From positions 2,554,305 to 2,618,304 of the forward strand of contig OX453287.1 of the NCBI GenBank assembly GCA_949710005.1: a stretch of DNA of 64,000 bases, read 5' to 3'. This DNA is from Ricordea florida. Its lineage: Eukaryota > Cnidaria > Anthozoa > Corallimorpharia > Ricordeidae. Below are positions 1 through 10,804 of the stretch, one piece after another. The position numbers and the translations under genes were made by a program. Position 1 is the first letter of the stretch; the number at the start of each line of letters is the position of its first letter. A model generated the notes under the pieces. The model searched no databases and had not been told where the DNA came from. It saw only the letters and a program-made list of their open reading frames with translations.

Positions 1-957
1 CAAACTTGCTTTGAATAGGAAAGCAATCTGTAAATGCTGTACAGTATCATAAAAAATTAATTCTCTATACTGATCACATGCACGTGTATTTGTCATTGTC
101 ACTGATCTCCACTGTATGAATGGCACACACCACACACTCTGGAGTTATTAAACATTGTTAATCACAGTATAAACCTTGTGGCTTTGTCCAATACACCCTA
201 AAACCTTGTTTGTTTGATAGCTTTTCCTGAAACAGTTGTTTTTCAGCATGTGACTAATCCTTGTAATAGATACTGGTTTTGAGAGTATTGGTAACAATGA
301 ATGATTGTGTCAGTAACAAGTTATTTTGAAGGATAGGTCTCGTGTATTTACCCACCACAAGTCCCCAACCACGTAACACACGTTAAATTATTCAATGCTC
401 CATTCAGTTACATCAATAATAGAATATACCATTCAATTACATACAGGGTACTCGTGGTGGGTATATACAATCATGAGATCTCTGCCTGCAAAGGGAAACA
501 ATTACGTACAGTGGGACTTATAGTGGGTATATATGTTGTAGTTCAATTTTATCCTTGGTTCAAATTTTGTTTTCATTTTTTCAAACTCATTATCATCAAA
601 TAACCGTAACCAAAACAAAAGAAAACAAAATTTGAATCAAAGATAAAATTGAACCACAACATATACATGAAATCTCTGCCCAAGCACAATCTCCTTTCCG
701 TTACTTTTTAAAGGCAGTAGGGTCCACTAAGGAGATTGTGTATCGTAATATTCAAGTGTTCACCAGCTTATTATGACAGGGTGTTCATTAGGCATCAGAG
801 ATCAGGAGAATTCTCCGGTCAAATGTAGATGGCCTGAGCTAGTTTTAAATTCAGACATGGAGCGCTTTCAAATCTTCTCCTGTTACTTTACACAATTCTC
901 CCGCTACTACAATTCTTATTGAAAACCCTGTTATGGATTTGTATATTTTGTACTCAG
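1..957 (+). other. KCMF1 intron (3' part), non-coding
   Basis: This stretch lies upstream of the first recognisable KCMF1 exon and ends in an AG acceptor at 956-957. I see no coding exon in it. The earlier KCMF1 exons (ZZ and C2H2 zinc fingers in the family) must lie before the window. It contains one foldback MITE at 529-666. Confidence 0.6.
529..666. mobile_element. Foldback MITE, family A copy 1
   Basis: The left arm begins ATGTTGTAGTTCAATTTTAT and its reverse complement closes the element near 660, with a short AT-rich centre. The same element recurs at 3598-3735, which shows a dispersed family. There is no coding capacity. The flanks are TATA-like, so a short AT target duplication is possible but ambiguous. 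Confidence 0.8.
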
Positions 958-1059
958 GTGTGCCCAGTGTGTGCGGCTTTACCAGGAGGTGATCCTAATC
1001 ATGTTACAGATGACTTTGCAGCCCATCTAACTCTAGAGCACAGAGCACCTCGGGAAATC
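958..1059 (+). CDS. KCMF1: KCMF1 exon (Di19-type zinc-binding segment)
   Basis: The exon opens after an AG acceptor at 956-957 and reads VCPVCAALPGGDPNHV, then DDFAAHLTLEHRAPREI. This is nearly identical to the segment of animal KCMF1 that follows its C2H2 finger. The CPVC pair and the downstream histidines are the zinc ligands of the Di19-like domain. KCMF1 is known as an E3 ubiquitin ligase that works with UBR4 in N-degron and stress-related protein turnover. The exon ends on a whole codon (ATC), directly followed by ATATCCTTT, the consensus 5' splice site of a U12-type intron. A conventional GT donor in the right phase is absent, and reading on reaches a TAA at 1087. Confidence 0.93.
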
Positions 1060-1589
1060 ATATCCTTTCTGCAGTCTGGCTTATCAATATAAGTAGCCTC
1101 TGATAGAAGATCTGAAATGAAAACTATCATATGCAGGGATGTCAAGAGTATTTTGCATAACAAGTAGAGTGTTAGACAGTAGATAGGAGGGGGGGCTGTG
1201 TTGTTGATTTGTTTCTTTGGGGGGGGGTGAACATCAACAAACCCCACAAACTGAAGCCAGTGCAAACATTAAATGAGCCAGCAATATCGCCAGTCAGTGG
1301 CTTTTTTTTGACAGCCCTGCTTGTAAAAATTGAAAATGGTTCTTATGAGTTATGTTTTCTGTGGGCTCGGTCATTCAATATTAAATCACTGCCCTGTAGT
1401 TAGTTTTTGTATTGGTATTTCACTTTGGACAAATGAGGTATGGAAAGAAAAAGACTTTTTTCTTGGTACCAGTTGGTGGTCTTTCTTTCATCAGCACTTT
1501 TGACTGTGTGGATTGTCTGTGCTCTTACATTGTAACTTCTTTATGGATGTTAATTTTTCACTAAGTTTTTGCCTTAATTTTCACACTAC
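1060..1589 (+). other. Probable U12-type AT-AC intron in KCMF1
   Basis: The intron starts ATATCCTTT (1060-1068) and ends CACTAC (AC at 1588-1589). A branch-point-like GCCTTAAT sits at 1571-1578, with its second A 12 nt from the 3' end, the usual spacing for minor-spliceosome introns. Joining at these points gives HRAPREI followed by EEPAAARHVRR, which aligns without a gap to the family pattern (HRAPRDL, then DESSGVRHVRR in vertebrates). No GT-AG pair gives such a join. A G-rich run lies at 1189-1228. Confidence 0.85.
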
Positions 1590-2041
1590 GAAGAACCTGC
1601 TGCTGCTAGACACGTTAGGCGTATATTTCACCCTGCTGTGGGCGGTGGTCGTCCCAGACCACCTCGACCAAGAGTAGGCAATATGCACTTTGGGGGGTCT
1701 GGGGGAGGTAGTGGTGTTACTTCGTCCTCTTCGTCCTCGTCCACCTCTAGACACGAGAGCATGGACCCTATAGCCGAACTTTTATCTCAGTTGTCCGGCG
1801 TTCGGCGTGTCGCACAGCAATCCCAGCCTCCCATGCAGTCACAATTACAACTGTTACAACAACAGCTACAGTTGGAGCGACAACAAGTGCAGCAGACGAG
1901 AGAACGGCTTGAAAGACTACCAGCACGTCGGCAAATGGCAGCAGCAGCGGCAGCGGCTGCGGCCAGCAACGCTTCAACAACCACTGCAACAAGCTCACAA
2001 GACAACAGCAGTTCTGCTGCATCTTCATTCCTCTTAGCTAG
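1590..2041 (+). CDS. KCMF1: KCMF1 exon (central region)
   Basis: The exon begins GAA GAA after the AC terminus of the preceding intron. It carries ARHVRRIFHPA, then a Gly/Pro/Arg stretch, NMHFGG, a Ser run, and the family hallmark SMDPIAELLSQLSGVRR. A Gln-rich predicted coiled coil follows (LQLLQQQLQLERQQVQQ), then nine alanines and a Ser/Thr-rich segment ending SSFLLAR. These landmarks occur in the same order in vertebrate KCMF1. The GT donor is at 2042-2043; the last codon (AGG, Arg) is split with two bases here and one in the next exon. The poly-Gln, poly-Ala and poly-Ser runs are low complexity and may vary in length between individuals. Confidence 0.93.
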
Positions 2042-2173
2042 GTTTGTTTAAAGGATCTTTACCATGATCACCACTATCTGGTCGAGCGTGCTCGTCACTC
2101 ATAGTCACTAATTAATTACTATTAACTCTTATATTATCTCTCAGTTAGTACGCGCGCTGTGATTGGTCAATGT

Positions 2174-2203
2174 AGCGGGCCGTAATTCACTGTACGGCCC
2201 GCT
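2174..2203. repeat. 10-bp inverted repeat
   Basis: AGCGGGCCGT and ACGGCCCGCT are exact reverse complements separated by 10 bases. It follows a GATTGGTCAA motif. It may be the end of an old transposon; function unknown. Confidence 0.7.
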
Positions 2204-2258
2204 AAATTCAAAAGTTTCTTTTGAGATATAAGAATTATCTTGCAAACCTCGTTTTCTC

Positions 2259-2352
2259 GGTCCGTACTGTAAGTTACGGATCCTCGTCTTTTCCGCTTGG
2301 GCCATAAATCCGAGCGGGAAAAAACGAGGATCCGTAACTTACAGTACGGACC
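2259..2352. repeat. 28-bp-arm inverted repeat (foldback)
   Basis: The arms at 2259-2286 and 2325-2352 (from GGTCCGTACTGTAAG to CTTACAGTACGGACC) are exact reverse complements around a loop of about 38 bp, itself partly self-complementary. It is probably a small foldback MITE sitting in the KCMF1 intron. Confidence 0.8.
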
Positions 2353-2525
2353 TCGAACTCGGTTAGTAGCAGGTATGTAAAAGTACAGACAAGAGAAAGC
2401 GAGAGTTGTTTTCCAGATAGGTAAATAGTCAACAATGAATAAATCGATAGATTTTTCATTAGTTCCTTGATCAACTTCATATTGTTGTATTATCGCATGA
2501 CTGGATGGTTTCCTCTCATTCTCAG

Positions 2526-2862
2526 GGCCACTGAACCGTGCCTGTCCGAGTCAGAACAGGAAAGCCTGGAAATGGAGCGTGCTGATCGAAGCCGGTTTGT
2601 CCAGGATCTGATTCTCTCAACTCTGGGACCAGCATTGTTTAGAAAAAGACCACGCGTCATTCCCCCGGAAACGGAGCTCTCGGAATTCTCAAGGCTAATG
2701 CTTCAGGAAGACATCAGAAGTCAGGGAGGTGGAGGCGGGATTGTGGGTGGGGAGGGTATGAGGGCAGAAGCCCAGTACTGTGAAGCTTTCGAACAAGACA
2801 ATACTGTACAAGATATTGAAGTAATATCACTAGAAACAGAGGAAGAGGAGAAAGACTCCTAG
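2526..2862 (+). CDS. KCMF1: KCMF1 terminal coding exon
   Basis: The AG acceptor is at 2524-2525; the first base completes the split Arg codon. The exon encodes TEPCLSESEQESLEMERADR, then SRFVQDLILSTLGP, matching the KCMF1 block that in vertebrates reads SETERQSMESERADRS and FVQELLLSTL. The remaining ~75 residues are lineage-specific: a basic RKRPR patch, a Gly-rich run and an acidic tail (LETEEEEKDS) before TAG at 2860-2862. The tail does not resemble the vertebrate C-terminus, which is expected since that end is poorly conserved. Confidence 0.93.
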
Positions 2863-3210
2863 CGTCCTATAACAGGGGGGACACGTTGGAATGAATTTTG
2901 CCCTGTGTTGAGGGGCATGAATGGATTTAGCGATGCTACTGTTACATGTAGTCGCTGTTTGAGGTCGATCGATTTCAGTCGTTATGATAAACTGATTCCC
3001 TTTAACGGAGCACCGCTGTCATGTCAGGCTACTCAACTCTGCCGCTGACCAAAGATTGAGCCGGTATAATGCGTCCCTTGTGATGCGTTCTTGCATTCCG
3101 CAGTAATGTGGGCATTGGTTCGTCTGGCCTGAAGCAACCCATGTGTAGTGTAATGGCACCACGCCTTAACGTGTAATTGGAGACATAAGTAGGTAGAGTC
3201 GGAAAATAAA
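2863..3210 (+). other. Probable KCMF1 3' UTR
   Basis: The sequence after the stop codon has no further coding signal. AATAAA at 3205-3210 is the first canonical polyadenylation signal downstream and is a plausible end for the transcript. The exact cleavage site cannot be seen. Confidence 0.45.
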
Positions 3211-5380
3211 TTTTAATGAGGACGTGTACACTGCCTCGCGTAAACCCGTGTTCGTTTGTAAAGAAAATGCTCTTAAACTCGTGCGTGTTCAAATTGTATT
3301 GCGATATGCGTCAATTAGTCAGCTAAGCTCTTTGCTCCGAATGGTGACCAATATGCAACAACTTCTCTTAACCATATCAATGAATTGTCAAGTAGATAGT
3401 GAGAATTGAGAAAATTATCAACGCTAAGATTTCGAATCGATTTAACATCAAATTCTCCAGACTAACATGAAAGGTGGTATATGAGACTCGCTAATGACAA
3501 TTTCTTCTTGGATCATCTACAGTTCCTTTTTCGAAAAGTGGTGGAGAGGTAGTTGAGTGCGTTCACCAAACCATTTCATTCACCCGAGTGATCAAAATAT
3601 ATGTTGTAGTTCAATTTTATCCTTGGTTTTAATTTTATTTTCCTTTGTTTCAAACTGGTTATCATACATTACCATACCAGAAAACAAAGGAAAATAAAAT
3701 TTGAACCAAGGAAAAAATTGAACTACAACATATACACATAATATCCTATACGCCTCAGAATCCTTTTTCAGAATCGCATTACTTTTTTTAATTGTAGAAA
3801 ACAAAAGAACTATCAGACACGTTTATACATTCAACTCTCTCCTAAGGACCGCAATATTCCAAGCGACAACTTCCCTGAAGTGACCACCTTGCAAAGAATC
3901 GTTCTCCTTCTCAGTCAAGCACTGTTTCAAAAACTCTCCCATAAGCGACCATTTCTAAAATTTCTTTTAATCGACCGCGACCACTTTCGAAATCTGAAAA
4001 TTGTCAAATTCTTTTCTTTTGAATCTCCGCTAAGCGACCAACCGAAATCCTTGCGTAACTCTGACGTCTCAAAGTTCAGTTTTTACCACAGCGTTGACAG
4101 GTGTTTTATACAAACTGTGAGAATACTGATGCAAATGAATATATGAAAGACCATATATTTGAACTGCGGATTAATATGTAATGACATTAATTGATCATCA
4201 CAGTTATGCGCACAACTTAAGCAGCTGTGAAATTAAAGCCTGAAAAAAAAAAAATGAGAATACTGCTAGATGGAGCTAACCTAACTGTCGTTGACGTTTG
4301 TTGTGGGTCGTGGGTGGAAAAAAAAGGAAAAAATAAGACAAAAATATTCGGTATACTCGGCAAACGTTGTTAAGCCACTCCACCATCTCCTCTGGGGTAG
4401 GGAGAAAAAAAGACCTTAAAAACGTTGCGAAAGTGCGTTATTTATGATCGAAACCAACCGAACTTCTTTAGCAAATTTTGTTATCGACAACAGTTGGAAA
4501 AATGATGAGTCATTTTTTAACTCAAAACAGCGAGGGACTACAATTACGGTTCTCAAAACTCCATCGGGTACACCCTTATTACCAAATAATGAACGCGAGC
4601 TTCGTATCATATGTCTAAACAATATGGTGAAAGGGTTTTATTATTTCAAGACTAAAAGAAAAGTACAGAAAATGAAACAAGAAATTTAAGGGAATCCTTA
4701 ATTGTTTCAGCTCTAGCCGTCGAATAGTTTAAATCATAAGCTTACACAACTTAAGTTGGATAAGATTATGGTTTTTATAAACGTCTAATTTCACGTGAAT
4801 GAATCCGGTGAAAAGCAGATTTTTTGGTCTGTCTGAGTGCAAAGCATACGATGCACAGCTGGTTTCTCTGCCACTGCTAGTGGAGGAAGATTGGTCTTCA
4901 GCCTGCATACCAGAGCAATCCATCACGGAAAAAAATAGTTCAACTATCGAAACCGTCTTCAACTGAGATCAGTGAACTTCATTAGAAATTTCTAATTGTG
5001 CTAGCTTTTCACGAGGCATATTGAATATTGTTACATATCTACAACCCCTGGATATGAGCAAGCGCGCGCTCAGATATATTGGTTCCCTGCTCATATACCA
5101 TGAGTTAAGGATGGACAAATACTGCTTTTTACCACAATTGCCCCTAATCTAGCAATCTGATTGGCTAGTTTGCCGTTGTCGATAAGAGTCTAGACAACGC
5201 TGCTCGCATCAATTTGTAACGCAAAGCAATAGCCAATCAGAAACGCTCATCATTTTGGGGAATAAACCAATCAGATTGTAAGAAAGTTATAGACATCGCT
5301 TACTCTTTCTTTGTGTCACGATCTTGGTCACGCTCTGAAAAAAAATAAACATTTTCTTTCACGTTGATAATGTGGTAAAA
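3211..5380. other. Intergenic, no gene seen
   Basis: No supported gene. It holds MITE family A copy 2 (3598-3735) and a stretch at 3870-4060 with repeated GCGACCA words, which looks like a decayed interspersed repeat. AT-rich sequence follows, and then CCAATCAG and CTGATTGG words in opposite orientation at 5155-5275. Confidence 0.5.
3598..3735. mobile_element. Foldback MITE, family A copy 2
   Basis: Same termini and arm sequence as the element at 529-666, with a diverged centre. The arms run from ATGTTGTAGTTCAATTTTAT to its reverse complement near 3730. Confidence 0.8.
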
Positions 5381-5568
5381 AACAAATCGAATGTGGTTTA
5401 GCGTTATCTGCACTCTTAACGACAACAATACGCGTCATCACAGTGGTCAAAATTTGTCGTGGATTCACTCGGCTGCGCCTCGTGAGTCCACAACAGTTTG
5501 ACCACTGTGATGACGCGTAATCGTTGTCGATAAGAGTACAGACAACGCTAAACCACATTCGATTTGTT
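5381..5568. mobile_element. Long-arm foldback MITE
   Basis: The left arm starts AACAAATCGAATGTGGTTTA and the right arm ends with its reverse complement at 5568. The arms are about 80 bp, nearly perfect, around a centre that is itself palindromic (GGATTCAC...GTGAGTCC). The arms include GTCATCACAGTGGTCAAA. There is no ORF. A diverged piece with GTTGTCGATAAGAGTCTAGA sits just upstream at 5175-5200. Confidence 0.8.
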
Positions 5569-6104
5569 AAATTTCAATTTCATATAGATATACCTAGTAC
5601 GATCAGTGACGTTATTCTCCGAAATCGATATCGATACTGTGACGTCATTGATTCAAATGGTACGTCACGTGATCTGTTTGACCAAATACGAGGTTATCTC
5701 GTACTGTTATTGATGGTTGTTCTTTAGTACTCTACAGCTGCATTATCAGCACAACCAAACAAGTGAAAAAGTTATGAACAAGAACACCAGTTTGGCACAT
5801 ATATTCAGTAGTACCTTGGGATTCAAACTGAATAACACAGGAAAAGCTATTTTTAAAGAAACCCAACAAATTGAGATCGCTTTTAGGTTGGGATTAACCT
5901 GTTCTGCGGTTTAAGGGTGGCAACCCATAAGCCTTGGTATGTAAACCAGTGGTTATTTTTTTTGACAGAAAGATAGTCAAATTGATCTTAATTGATCTTC
6001 ATTTTTATCTTTTCTATAATGTATGTTAAATAAACTAAATTTCTAACTTTTAGGATTTCTTATCTTCATCTTTTCTCTTGCACTCCACGATGATATAGGG
6101 AAGT

Positions 6105-6385
6105 GGCCGACGGGTGAAGCAGGGGGTTGCTGTAGATAGGGTGCCAGGGGGTGCGGATACGGTGAGAGAGTTCTGTGGATACGATGAGAGGATGTTGCGG
6201 ATAGATTTAAGGAGGTGTGGATAGGGCGATGGGGTGCTGCGGATAGGGTGAGGGGGTGCTGCGGATAGGGCGATGGGGTGCTGCGGATAGGGCGATGGGG
6301 TGCTGCGGATAGGGTGAGGGGTTGCTGCGGATAGATTAAGGAAGTGTTGTGGATAGAACGAGGGGGTGCTGCGGATACGGTTGAC
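6105..6385. repeat. G-rich minisatellite, ~24-bp unit
   Basis: Imperfect tandem units of the form GGGGTGCTGCGGATAGGG recur about ten times, with GATGGGG and GTGAGGG variants between them. The most regular part is 6225-6330. The reading frames inside it are repeat artefacts. Confidence 0.85.
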
Positions 6386-6906
6386 TTAGTGGTTTGTTTT
6401 CGGAAAGCTGTTTTGTTCCAAGCGAACAAGTGCGCCCTTCTCACAATTGAACGGTTGGACCCTGTATTATCATGTAATCATGCAATTTACGACCGGCTTA
6501 AACCGCCAATCCCAACGTTGGACACTCGGATATCTAAATACCGTCCCAGTCGACACTCTACTCATTTGACTCTGTTGATGACTTCCGCTCAGGTTGTCAG
6601 GCAACGTACGTCAGGTTGTCCGGCAACGTCACAATCAGTTCTTCTCAGAACTACCTAGCGGACGATCTTTAGTTCCAAAAGTAACAAAGCTAATCACGCG
6701 AAAGTTTTTGTTTTCATAAAATAAAGAATGGTTGGTGTTTTCCATAAAATAAAGAGAGGTCGGTGTTACCTGAGCTTTCTATGTAGGCAGGTCATTCCAA
6801 TATGTAGAATTTAATTCTTGCAAGGGTTTTTTGTTATGCATCCACTGTGATCCTTAAGAGGAGCACCTTATTCTCTTTCTATTTTCATCACGAAATATTT
6901 TCTTTC

Positions 6907-6974
6907 CTCTACCCCTCCCCCCAAAAGAGGACGTTACTGCGTCTTCCTTCGGGGGGTGGGGGGGGGGTGGGGAT
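6907..6974. repeat. C-run/G-run foldback
   Basis: CTACCCCTCCCCCC at the left pairs with the GGGGTGGGG run at the right, around GAGGACGTTACTGCGTCTTC. It is a low-complexity hairpin, perhaps the remains of a MITE with G-run termini. Confidence 0.5.
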
Positions 6975-8165
6975 AAAAGCCAATCCGAATGCATTCTCGT
7001 GTTAGGCGGGAGATTTTTCATGCAAATATTGTGAAATTAATTATTCATGCTGCTTTTCACTTTCACTGCCATCCACAGGAGCACGAGGTCGACGGAAGGT
7101 TTCTTTAACGCTTATTTTCCTTCTGCAAGCCTGTAAATTGCCTTGTTTTGAAAGGAAACTTTCAAGACAAAGACACGTTGTGCAAAGCTCTTCAAAATTT
7201 TGATGCTGATACGATAAAAAAGTCATCCGATAGGGGACGAATGAAGACAGCATATGGCAACATATTCTACTTGGTTTCCTCCCACGGTAAGCAGAAATTT
7301 TGTATTTAGGCTTCTTCCTTTCAAAAATGCTTATGATGGAAGTGGAAACGTAACAGTTTCTAGAGTCCACTTTGTGGAATATTTTAAAACAAGCGAAAAC
7401 GATATGGAACTGGTCTTCGATCGCTGTCAGTTTAACTTGTGGTGAACTGGTCGTCATAGCGTCTTTATCGAACGGGTTTGAAATCGTGTAATTGCAGAAA
7501 AAGTCAACTGAGCTTTTCATATAGTGATTAGAAACCTTTTTTCACTTTTCATGGCAGTTGAACTTGGTAAGGGCTCAACCATTTTCCTACCCTGAGGGTT
7601 TTCGTTCACAAACCTTTACCTTTGATTAAGTCTTTTGAACCGGTATATTTTTTCAGTTGCTAATAAATAATGCTTATTTCCACAGTCCAATCCAGACCAG
7701 TTTAGAACTTAAGTTTGTTTGGCAAAGAATACGTTCTTGGCAGAGGTGAGTTTTGCTTCTTTCTTCTAATATTTCACTATTATGTTTTTATTCAGTTTGT
7801 CCTTTATTTTCTTTGTCCTACGTCAATCGTGAACGTGACAGGTTTTTGCACCGAGGATGAGCCGAAATAGGTCGCGCAATGTGGAAAAATTCCAGATAAT
7901 TTGGAATAAACTCCCAAGGGGAACGGCATTACCTATATCACTGGCTGCTTTTAAAAATGCAATTTCAAACGTTTATTAACTCTCCATTTTCTAAAATATA
8001 TTTAGAGCGGTCTAAAATGCTCAGTATTGAGCGACAGACCTAAATAGTAAATATAAAAAAATGTTTTGCTTAGCCATTCCCTAAGACATGCCGAAAAAAA
8101 AATTCATAAAAGAAGTATGAAAGAGTAAAAAAGGAATAATGATGGCAAATCGTGGAACAAATCTT

Positions 8166-8308
8166 GGCAAGATTTCCTCACCGGTCCCTACTTCATTATG
8201 CATGCACCAGATGAATTGTTCACATGTAAACATTTTTTGTTATTGCAGAATGAAACAATATGCCTACATCAAGCATAATAAAGTAGGGACCTGTGCGGAA
8301 ATCATTCC
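8166..8308. mobile_element. MITE family B copy 1
   Basis: The termini read GGCAAGATTTCC...GGTCCCTACTTC and the reverse complement GAAGTAGGGACC...GGAAATCATTCC. The internal sequence includes GCATGCACCAGATGAATTG. Three other copies lie at 8961-9113, 15864-15997 and 59919-60071. Confidence 0.85.
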
Positions 8309-8960
8309 CAAATCTTTCCCTCGTTTGTTTTAAATAGTATTTCTTGTTTGAAGAACACTTCTAACTCTAGTCATTTATACATGCGTCATATTAAGTCTCC
8401 ATTTTTTTTCACATCACCAGATAACTGATATTTTACCGCGGACACGTGTTCAAGACAAACATCATGCAGTGGACGGAAGCATTGGATTTCAATTAAATGG
8501 TAAGATTGAAAACACTTAATTTGTTTTCAAATATACAGCATCGTTTTTTCACACCTATAAATGCATTTGCAAAAGGACTTGGTTTACTATTGAATAACTT
8601 GAGTAGAGATCAAAATAATTGGTTCTAGTTATGCGTTTTTGATTTGCACAGAGAAAGTGAGATCCTTTTTATATGTAATTTTCATAACAGTTCAAGACAA
8701 GCCCTACAGCAGAGGGCACTTACATGATCATGAGCCAGAGGAGAACAAAAACAAAAAACAAAAAAATTATATGAAAAACTGTTCTATTTTATGGTGCTAG
8801 GTAACTTTTGTTGTGCTGCAGTAGACCCTGCATACACAAGTATGGTTTTAACCAAGTGTGCTTTCTCCTCTAGTTTAACAAAGTACGTTGCTGTGGGGCT
8901 TATTCTAAAACTGGCGGTGACATTACTTATCTCAGGATAAAGAATTAATAGAGTGAATTT
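8309..8960. other. Intergenic, nothing recognised
   Basis: AT-rich sequence with no coding signal or clear repeat, lying between two copies of MITE family B. Confidence 0.5.
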
Positions 8961-9113
8961 GGCAAGATTTCCGCACAGGTCCCTACTTCATTATGCATGC
9001 AGCAGATGAATTGTTTAGGGTAATGCACATGTAAACATTTCTTGTTATTGCTGAATGAAACAGTATGGCTACAGCATGCATAATGAAGTAGGGACCTTTG
9101 CGGAAATCATTCC
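8961..9113. mobile_element. MITE family B copy 2
   Basis: Starts GGCAAGATTTCCGCACAGG and ends GCGGAAATCATTCC. The centre shares GCAGATGAATTGTTTAGGG with the copy at 59919 in the opposite orientation. Confidence 0.85.
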
Positions 9114-9474
9114 GTGAATTTTCTCATTCATGAAACTGGCTCGTTTTTCAGTCCTTTGGTTGTAAATTTTCAAGAAAAATTTCGCATCCTAACTAGATCA
9201 CCTGTGGCCTTTTTAATTTTTTCCAAACTTATTGCAGGCCCCTACGCCCTAGTTTCTGTGATACCTTAAATTCAAACATACCCCCAGCTAAAATTTGGAG
9301 CAAGAAAATCCCAGAGGTGGAACTCTAACCGAAAAAATTAATTCCCAAGGGAAACAGTTTCTCTTTGTCAAACTTTGTATGCGAATTTGTGGTGTCACCA
9401 TAAACAAAGGATGCCTATTATTCACAATACAACGATATTATTAAGAACCGTGAGACAAAACGTTGTTGACTTAA

Positions 9475-9757
9475 GGGACGGACCATTAGAATAGTGATGG
9501 GGGGGGGGGGTGAGGAATTTTCAGCTTGCACGAATTTTTTTTTCGCTCACTGCTTGTGTAGGAATTTTTTTTTCAGGTGAACCCCTCTGCACGAATTTTT
9601 TTTACTACGTGTGAAAATGTCACAATTGGACCTTCCTTCTGCATGAATTTTTTTTACCTTCTTTGCATGAATTTGTTTTCTTGGCATTTTCCCTGGCATG
9701 AATTTTTTTTGTTTTTTTTTTTTTCCCACCCCCATCACTTTTCTAATGATCCGTCCC
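9475..9757. mobile_element. MITE family C copy 1 (PIF/Harbinger-like)
   Basis: The terminal inverted repeats begin GGGACGGACCATTAGAA and end TTCTAATGATCCGTCCC. It is flanked on both sides by TAA (9472-9474 and 9758-9760), a three-base TWA target duplication typical of PIF/Harbinger. The interior is a series of TGCATGAATTTTTTTT-like pieces with G and C runs and no transposase. Confidence 0.85.
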
Positions 9758-9760
9758 TAA

Positions 9761-10804
9761 TTTGCTTTGTCATATTTATTTCAGGGCTCACGTGAAAATG
9801 TGCTCTCCACCAAAGACAGGAGTCATGGCGTTCTCTGCTTGTCACAGACAAGAATCTAGTTAGTGGCTTCTAAGGTAGAAATTTTTATTGAACGTGAAGA
9901 CGTTTGTAATATTGAAAGAGGAACTTAAGCAAACCATGACGCCAGTTAAGGCTGTTTATCTAAGACGCGGCCAATGAGTAATCTACAACACCCGTTAAAC
10001 TGTATAGCGGTGTCACACGCATGAAACAAAGAACCCGATCATTACAATGTTTACTTCATTCGCAAGACTGTCGTGCGCATATCAATTGGCCCACCACACA
10101 ACTATAACAAATTGCAAACGGTATCGTTCAAAATATTACTTGCAACATCTTCATAGTCATAGAAGACGAAAATCTTAAGAGCAAGAGTTTGAACACCGTT
10201 TCCCCCAATTCAGTCCCTGGTTAGTTCGGATAGTTTGTGGAATCAACCGCGAAAAACTTTGCAAAACGTAAACTAGCAGTTTAAATGACGTTTTCATGTA
10301 CGTCGGTGTTGTAGATCTTAAAGTCCCTATTGCAATTCTGAAAGCCTCAAGGGGGACAATGGAATTCGCGGAAGGATTTCAGAAACTATTTAAGCAAGAT
10401 ATATTCTGGCGCAGAAAAATTGTAGTGCCCTAAAAACAGCTGGCATTGGATACAAAACTAGTCCTTTAGCCAAAACGTAGTTTGCTTGCATTTAATGTTC
10501 TCGTTACTGCGGCCAAATCACAGCTCTAGGATCCTTAAGTCAGAGAATCAGTAAGGAGAATTCAAAGAAAACTCTTGAGGCTTACTTAAAGGTGTGTCAC
10601 GTGAGTGTACCAAAAACGCGCGATAAACTTGAGTTGCACAATGTTTGTCTTTTTCTCACTCTATCGTCTTTGGTTGAGCGTGAAGAACACAAAGAAAACA
10701 AATGAAACTTACTGAGGAAATAACACTAACAGAATTGTCAAATTGCAAAATTTAATTCATTGGCTGTATAGTAACACAAGCTATGCTTACTTAAGTATAG
10801 CACA
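9761..10804. other. Intergenic, nothing recognised
   Basis: No gene, hairpin or tandem repeat that I can support in this stretch. Confidence 0.5.

Larger units (their letters stand above)
2042..2525 (+). other. KCMF1 intron with two hairpins
   Basis: A conventional GT-AG intron separates two KCMF1 exons (GT at 2042, AG at 2524-2525). No exon is seen inside. It contains two inverted repeats, at 2174-2203 and 2259-2352. Confidence 0.85.
5569..8165. other. Intergenic, no gene seen
   Basis: No recognisable gene. A 159-codon open frame on the minus strand (7041-7520) resembles nothing I know and is treated as chance. The region holds a G-rich minisatellite (6105-6385) and a C-run/G-run foldback (6907-6974). 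Confidence 0.5.

Noticed and set aside
1768..2028. Antisense frames rich in Ala/Val and Cys over the KCMF1 central exon
   Set aside because: Shadows of CAG/GCA codon runs in the real KCMF1 frame.
3880..4146. 88-codon frame with repeated Arg/Lys/Phe words
   Set aside because: Lies in a stretch with repeated GCGACCA phrases that looks like a decayed interspersed repeat.
6043..6444. Minus-strand frame with repeated PIRSTPSPYPQHP-type units
   Set aside because: It is the translation of the G-rich minisatellite, not a proline-rich protein gene.
7041..7520. 159-codon open frame on the minus strand
   Set aside because: No recognisable motif or domain, no splice context, and the overlapping plus strand is also open over part of it. 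Treated as chance.
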